A DNA stretch of 6,038 nt from positions 1 to 6,038 of the forward strand of contig LJCR01000156.1 in assembly GCA_001399705.1 (NCBI GenBank), given 5' to 3'. Made by a program: the position numbers and the translations under genes. Below are positions 5,293 through 6,038 of this stretch, piece by piece. This DNA is from Kouleothrix aurantiaca (GTDB lineage: Bacteria; Chloroflexota; Chloroflexia; Chloroflexales; Roseiflexaceae). Under the pieces are notes generated by a model that saw nothing but the letters and a program-made list of their open reading frames with translations, did not search any database and was not told where the DNA came from. Each line of letters begins with the position of its first letter. Position 1 is the first letter of the stretch.

Positions 5293-5328
5293 GTGCAGGT
5301 GTGTGAGGAATGCTGGCGGTGCGTTGGA

Positions 5329-5343
5329 TGTGCTGTTCGCACA
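5329..5343 (+). promoter_or_regulatory. Short hairpin just before the zinc-finger gene 2 ribosome binding site
   Basis: TGTGC (5329-5333) and GCACA (5339-5343) pair perfectly around TGTTC. The stem ends eight bases before the AAAGGA ribosome binding site (5352-5357). Together with the larger bulged hairpin upstream it makes the leader strongly structured. A five-pair stem is weak evidence taken alone. Confidence 0.3.
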
Positions 5344-5369
5344 CTACTGACAAAGGACCAAACAAGAAT

Positions 5370-6038
5370 ATGACTGCAGACTTGTTGCGATGCGATGAGG
5401 CGATGCACCATCTAGCGGTCGCGATCTCCAATGGGAACCCAGCTTTAGTATCCGAGAACACGCGCCGTCATCTAAGCGAGTGCCCATTATGCCGGGCGAG
5501 CATTCTGCTGATGTTCCGCGCAAGCGACATGGCGCCCGCCCCGCAATCGATCTCCTGCGACGAATGCCTGGAAGATCTCCCAGCCTATATTGACCTCAAG
5601 GACACGGACGCGGCCGAAGCGGCCCAAACCTACCCGGGTGTCTGGTGGCACCTGTGGATCTGCCCCGATTGTTCCGAAACGTATTCCCTTACCCGCATGC
5701 TGCTCGATTCCCACAAGCCGCAAAATTGGGTGCTGCATCAGCCGGGCGCAAGGCAGCCGCTCGAATGGCTCCACCCGATCTGTATTCCGCGCAGCAACCT
5801 CCGCGGACTGTTGCCTAATCCCTATAATCTACGGCTTACCACACGTGGTGCTGATCGCCGGCAGGCTATCTTTGACGGCGCGATCGACGCTGAAGAGACG
5901 CACCAGTGCACGGTGTGGGCCACAAAGATGGATGATGCGAGCTACCAGATCGATGTTGAGAGCTTCGCGCCGCTGGACTGCACAGTTGAGTTTCGCTGCG
6001 GGGACGTGCAACTGCACGCCACTTTTGATGCGGAAGGC
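5370..6038 (+). CDS. Double ZAS-motif zinc-finger protein, probable anti-sigma or sigma-associated regulator (3' end outside window)
   Basis: The frame is open for 223 codons from the ATG at 5370 to the right edge. Two zinc-binding motifs follow one another: C8 with HLSECPLC (H34, C38, C41), then C63/C66 with HLWICPDC (H94, C98, C101). The second aligns with the single motif of zinc-finger protein 1, so the first appears to be an added copy. Residues from about 150 look beta-rich, and QLHATFDAEG at the edge matches the TTDAQG region of zinc-finger protein 1. No membrane segment is visible. AAAGGA (5352-5357) lies 12 bases before the ATG, a little far; in-frame ATGs at 5310 and 5328 are possible alternative starts, with a stop at 5304. 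The start of the gene uses more A/T-ending codons than its neighbours. It is cut off from sigma factor 2 by a terminator and has its own promoter. Sigma binding is inferred. Confidence 0.75.
   Translation, partial: MTADLLRCDEAMHHLAVAISNGNPALVSENTRRHLSECPLCRASILLMFRASDMAPAPQSISCDECLEDLPAYIDLKDTDAAEAAQTYPGVWWHLWICPDCSETYSLTRMLLDSHKPQNWVLHQPGARQPLEWLHPICIPRSNLRGLLPNPYNLRLTTRGADRRQAIFDGAIDAEETHQCTVWATKMDDASYQIDVESFAPLDCTVEFRCGDVQLHATFDAEG

Noticed and set aside
5168..5461. Minus-strand open frame of 97 codons in the leader of zinc-finger gene 2
   Set aside because: It overlaps the start of the zinc-finger gene, covers the hairpins and promoter, and has no plausible domain or ribosome binding site.
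1..6038. CRISPR array or Cas genes, prompted by the Craspase-like gene content
   Set aside because: No regularly spaced repeats and no Cas-like protein were seen anywhere in the window.

Overview
The window is GC-rich with strong G/C preference at third codon positions, interrupted by short AT-rich intergenic stretches. It encodes a TPR-CHAT protein, two ECF-like sigma factors with unusual N-terminal extensions, and two soluble zinc-finger (ZAS-type) proteins. This mix suggests a member of the Chloroflexota (Chloroflexia), where expansions of such genes are familiar. That is inference from gene content and composition; no rRNA or other phylogenetic marker is present.

Layout. Positions 1-2383 (minus strand) hold one uninterrupted frame of 794 codons that runs off the left edge: a long TPR array followed by the first part of a CHAT caspase-like protease domain. 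Its start codon sits directly behind an extended -10 box, so its mRNA is probably leaderless. A divergent promoter region (2384-2518) carries a good sigma70-type promoter and two inverted repeats. It drives a plus-strand operon of sigma factor 1 (2519-3286) and zinc-finger protein 1 (3276-3947), which overlap by 11 bases. An AT-rich 170-base gap (3948-4117) with promoter-like and operator-like sequences leads to sigma factor 2 (4118-4927), which ends in a clear intrinsic terminator. A 442-base non-coding stretch (4928-5369) holds that terminator, a promoter overlapped by a perfect dyad, and a strongly structured putative leader. Zinc-finger protein 2 (5370 onward, two ZAS motifs) runs off the right edge.

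How the parts may work together. Both sigma factors have the same build: an N-terminal extension of about 90-110 residues, region 2, region 4, and a short tail ending in a D-x(3-4)-AW pattern. Both zinc proteins have C...HxxxCxxC motifs followed by a beta-rich C-terminal part, with no membrane segment. The simplest reading is two paralogous cytoplasmic sigma/anti-sigma modules beside a putative CHAT peptidase. This recalls the Craspase system, in which a TPR-CHAT protease (Csx29) cleaves Csx30 and so relieves inhibition of an ECF sigma factor, but no CRISPR component is visible here. The link between the CHAT protein and the sigma modules is a hypothesis; its catalytic His/Cys lie outside the window. 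No tRNA, rRNA, insertion sequence or CRISPR array was found.
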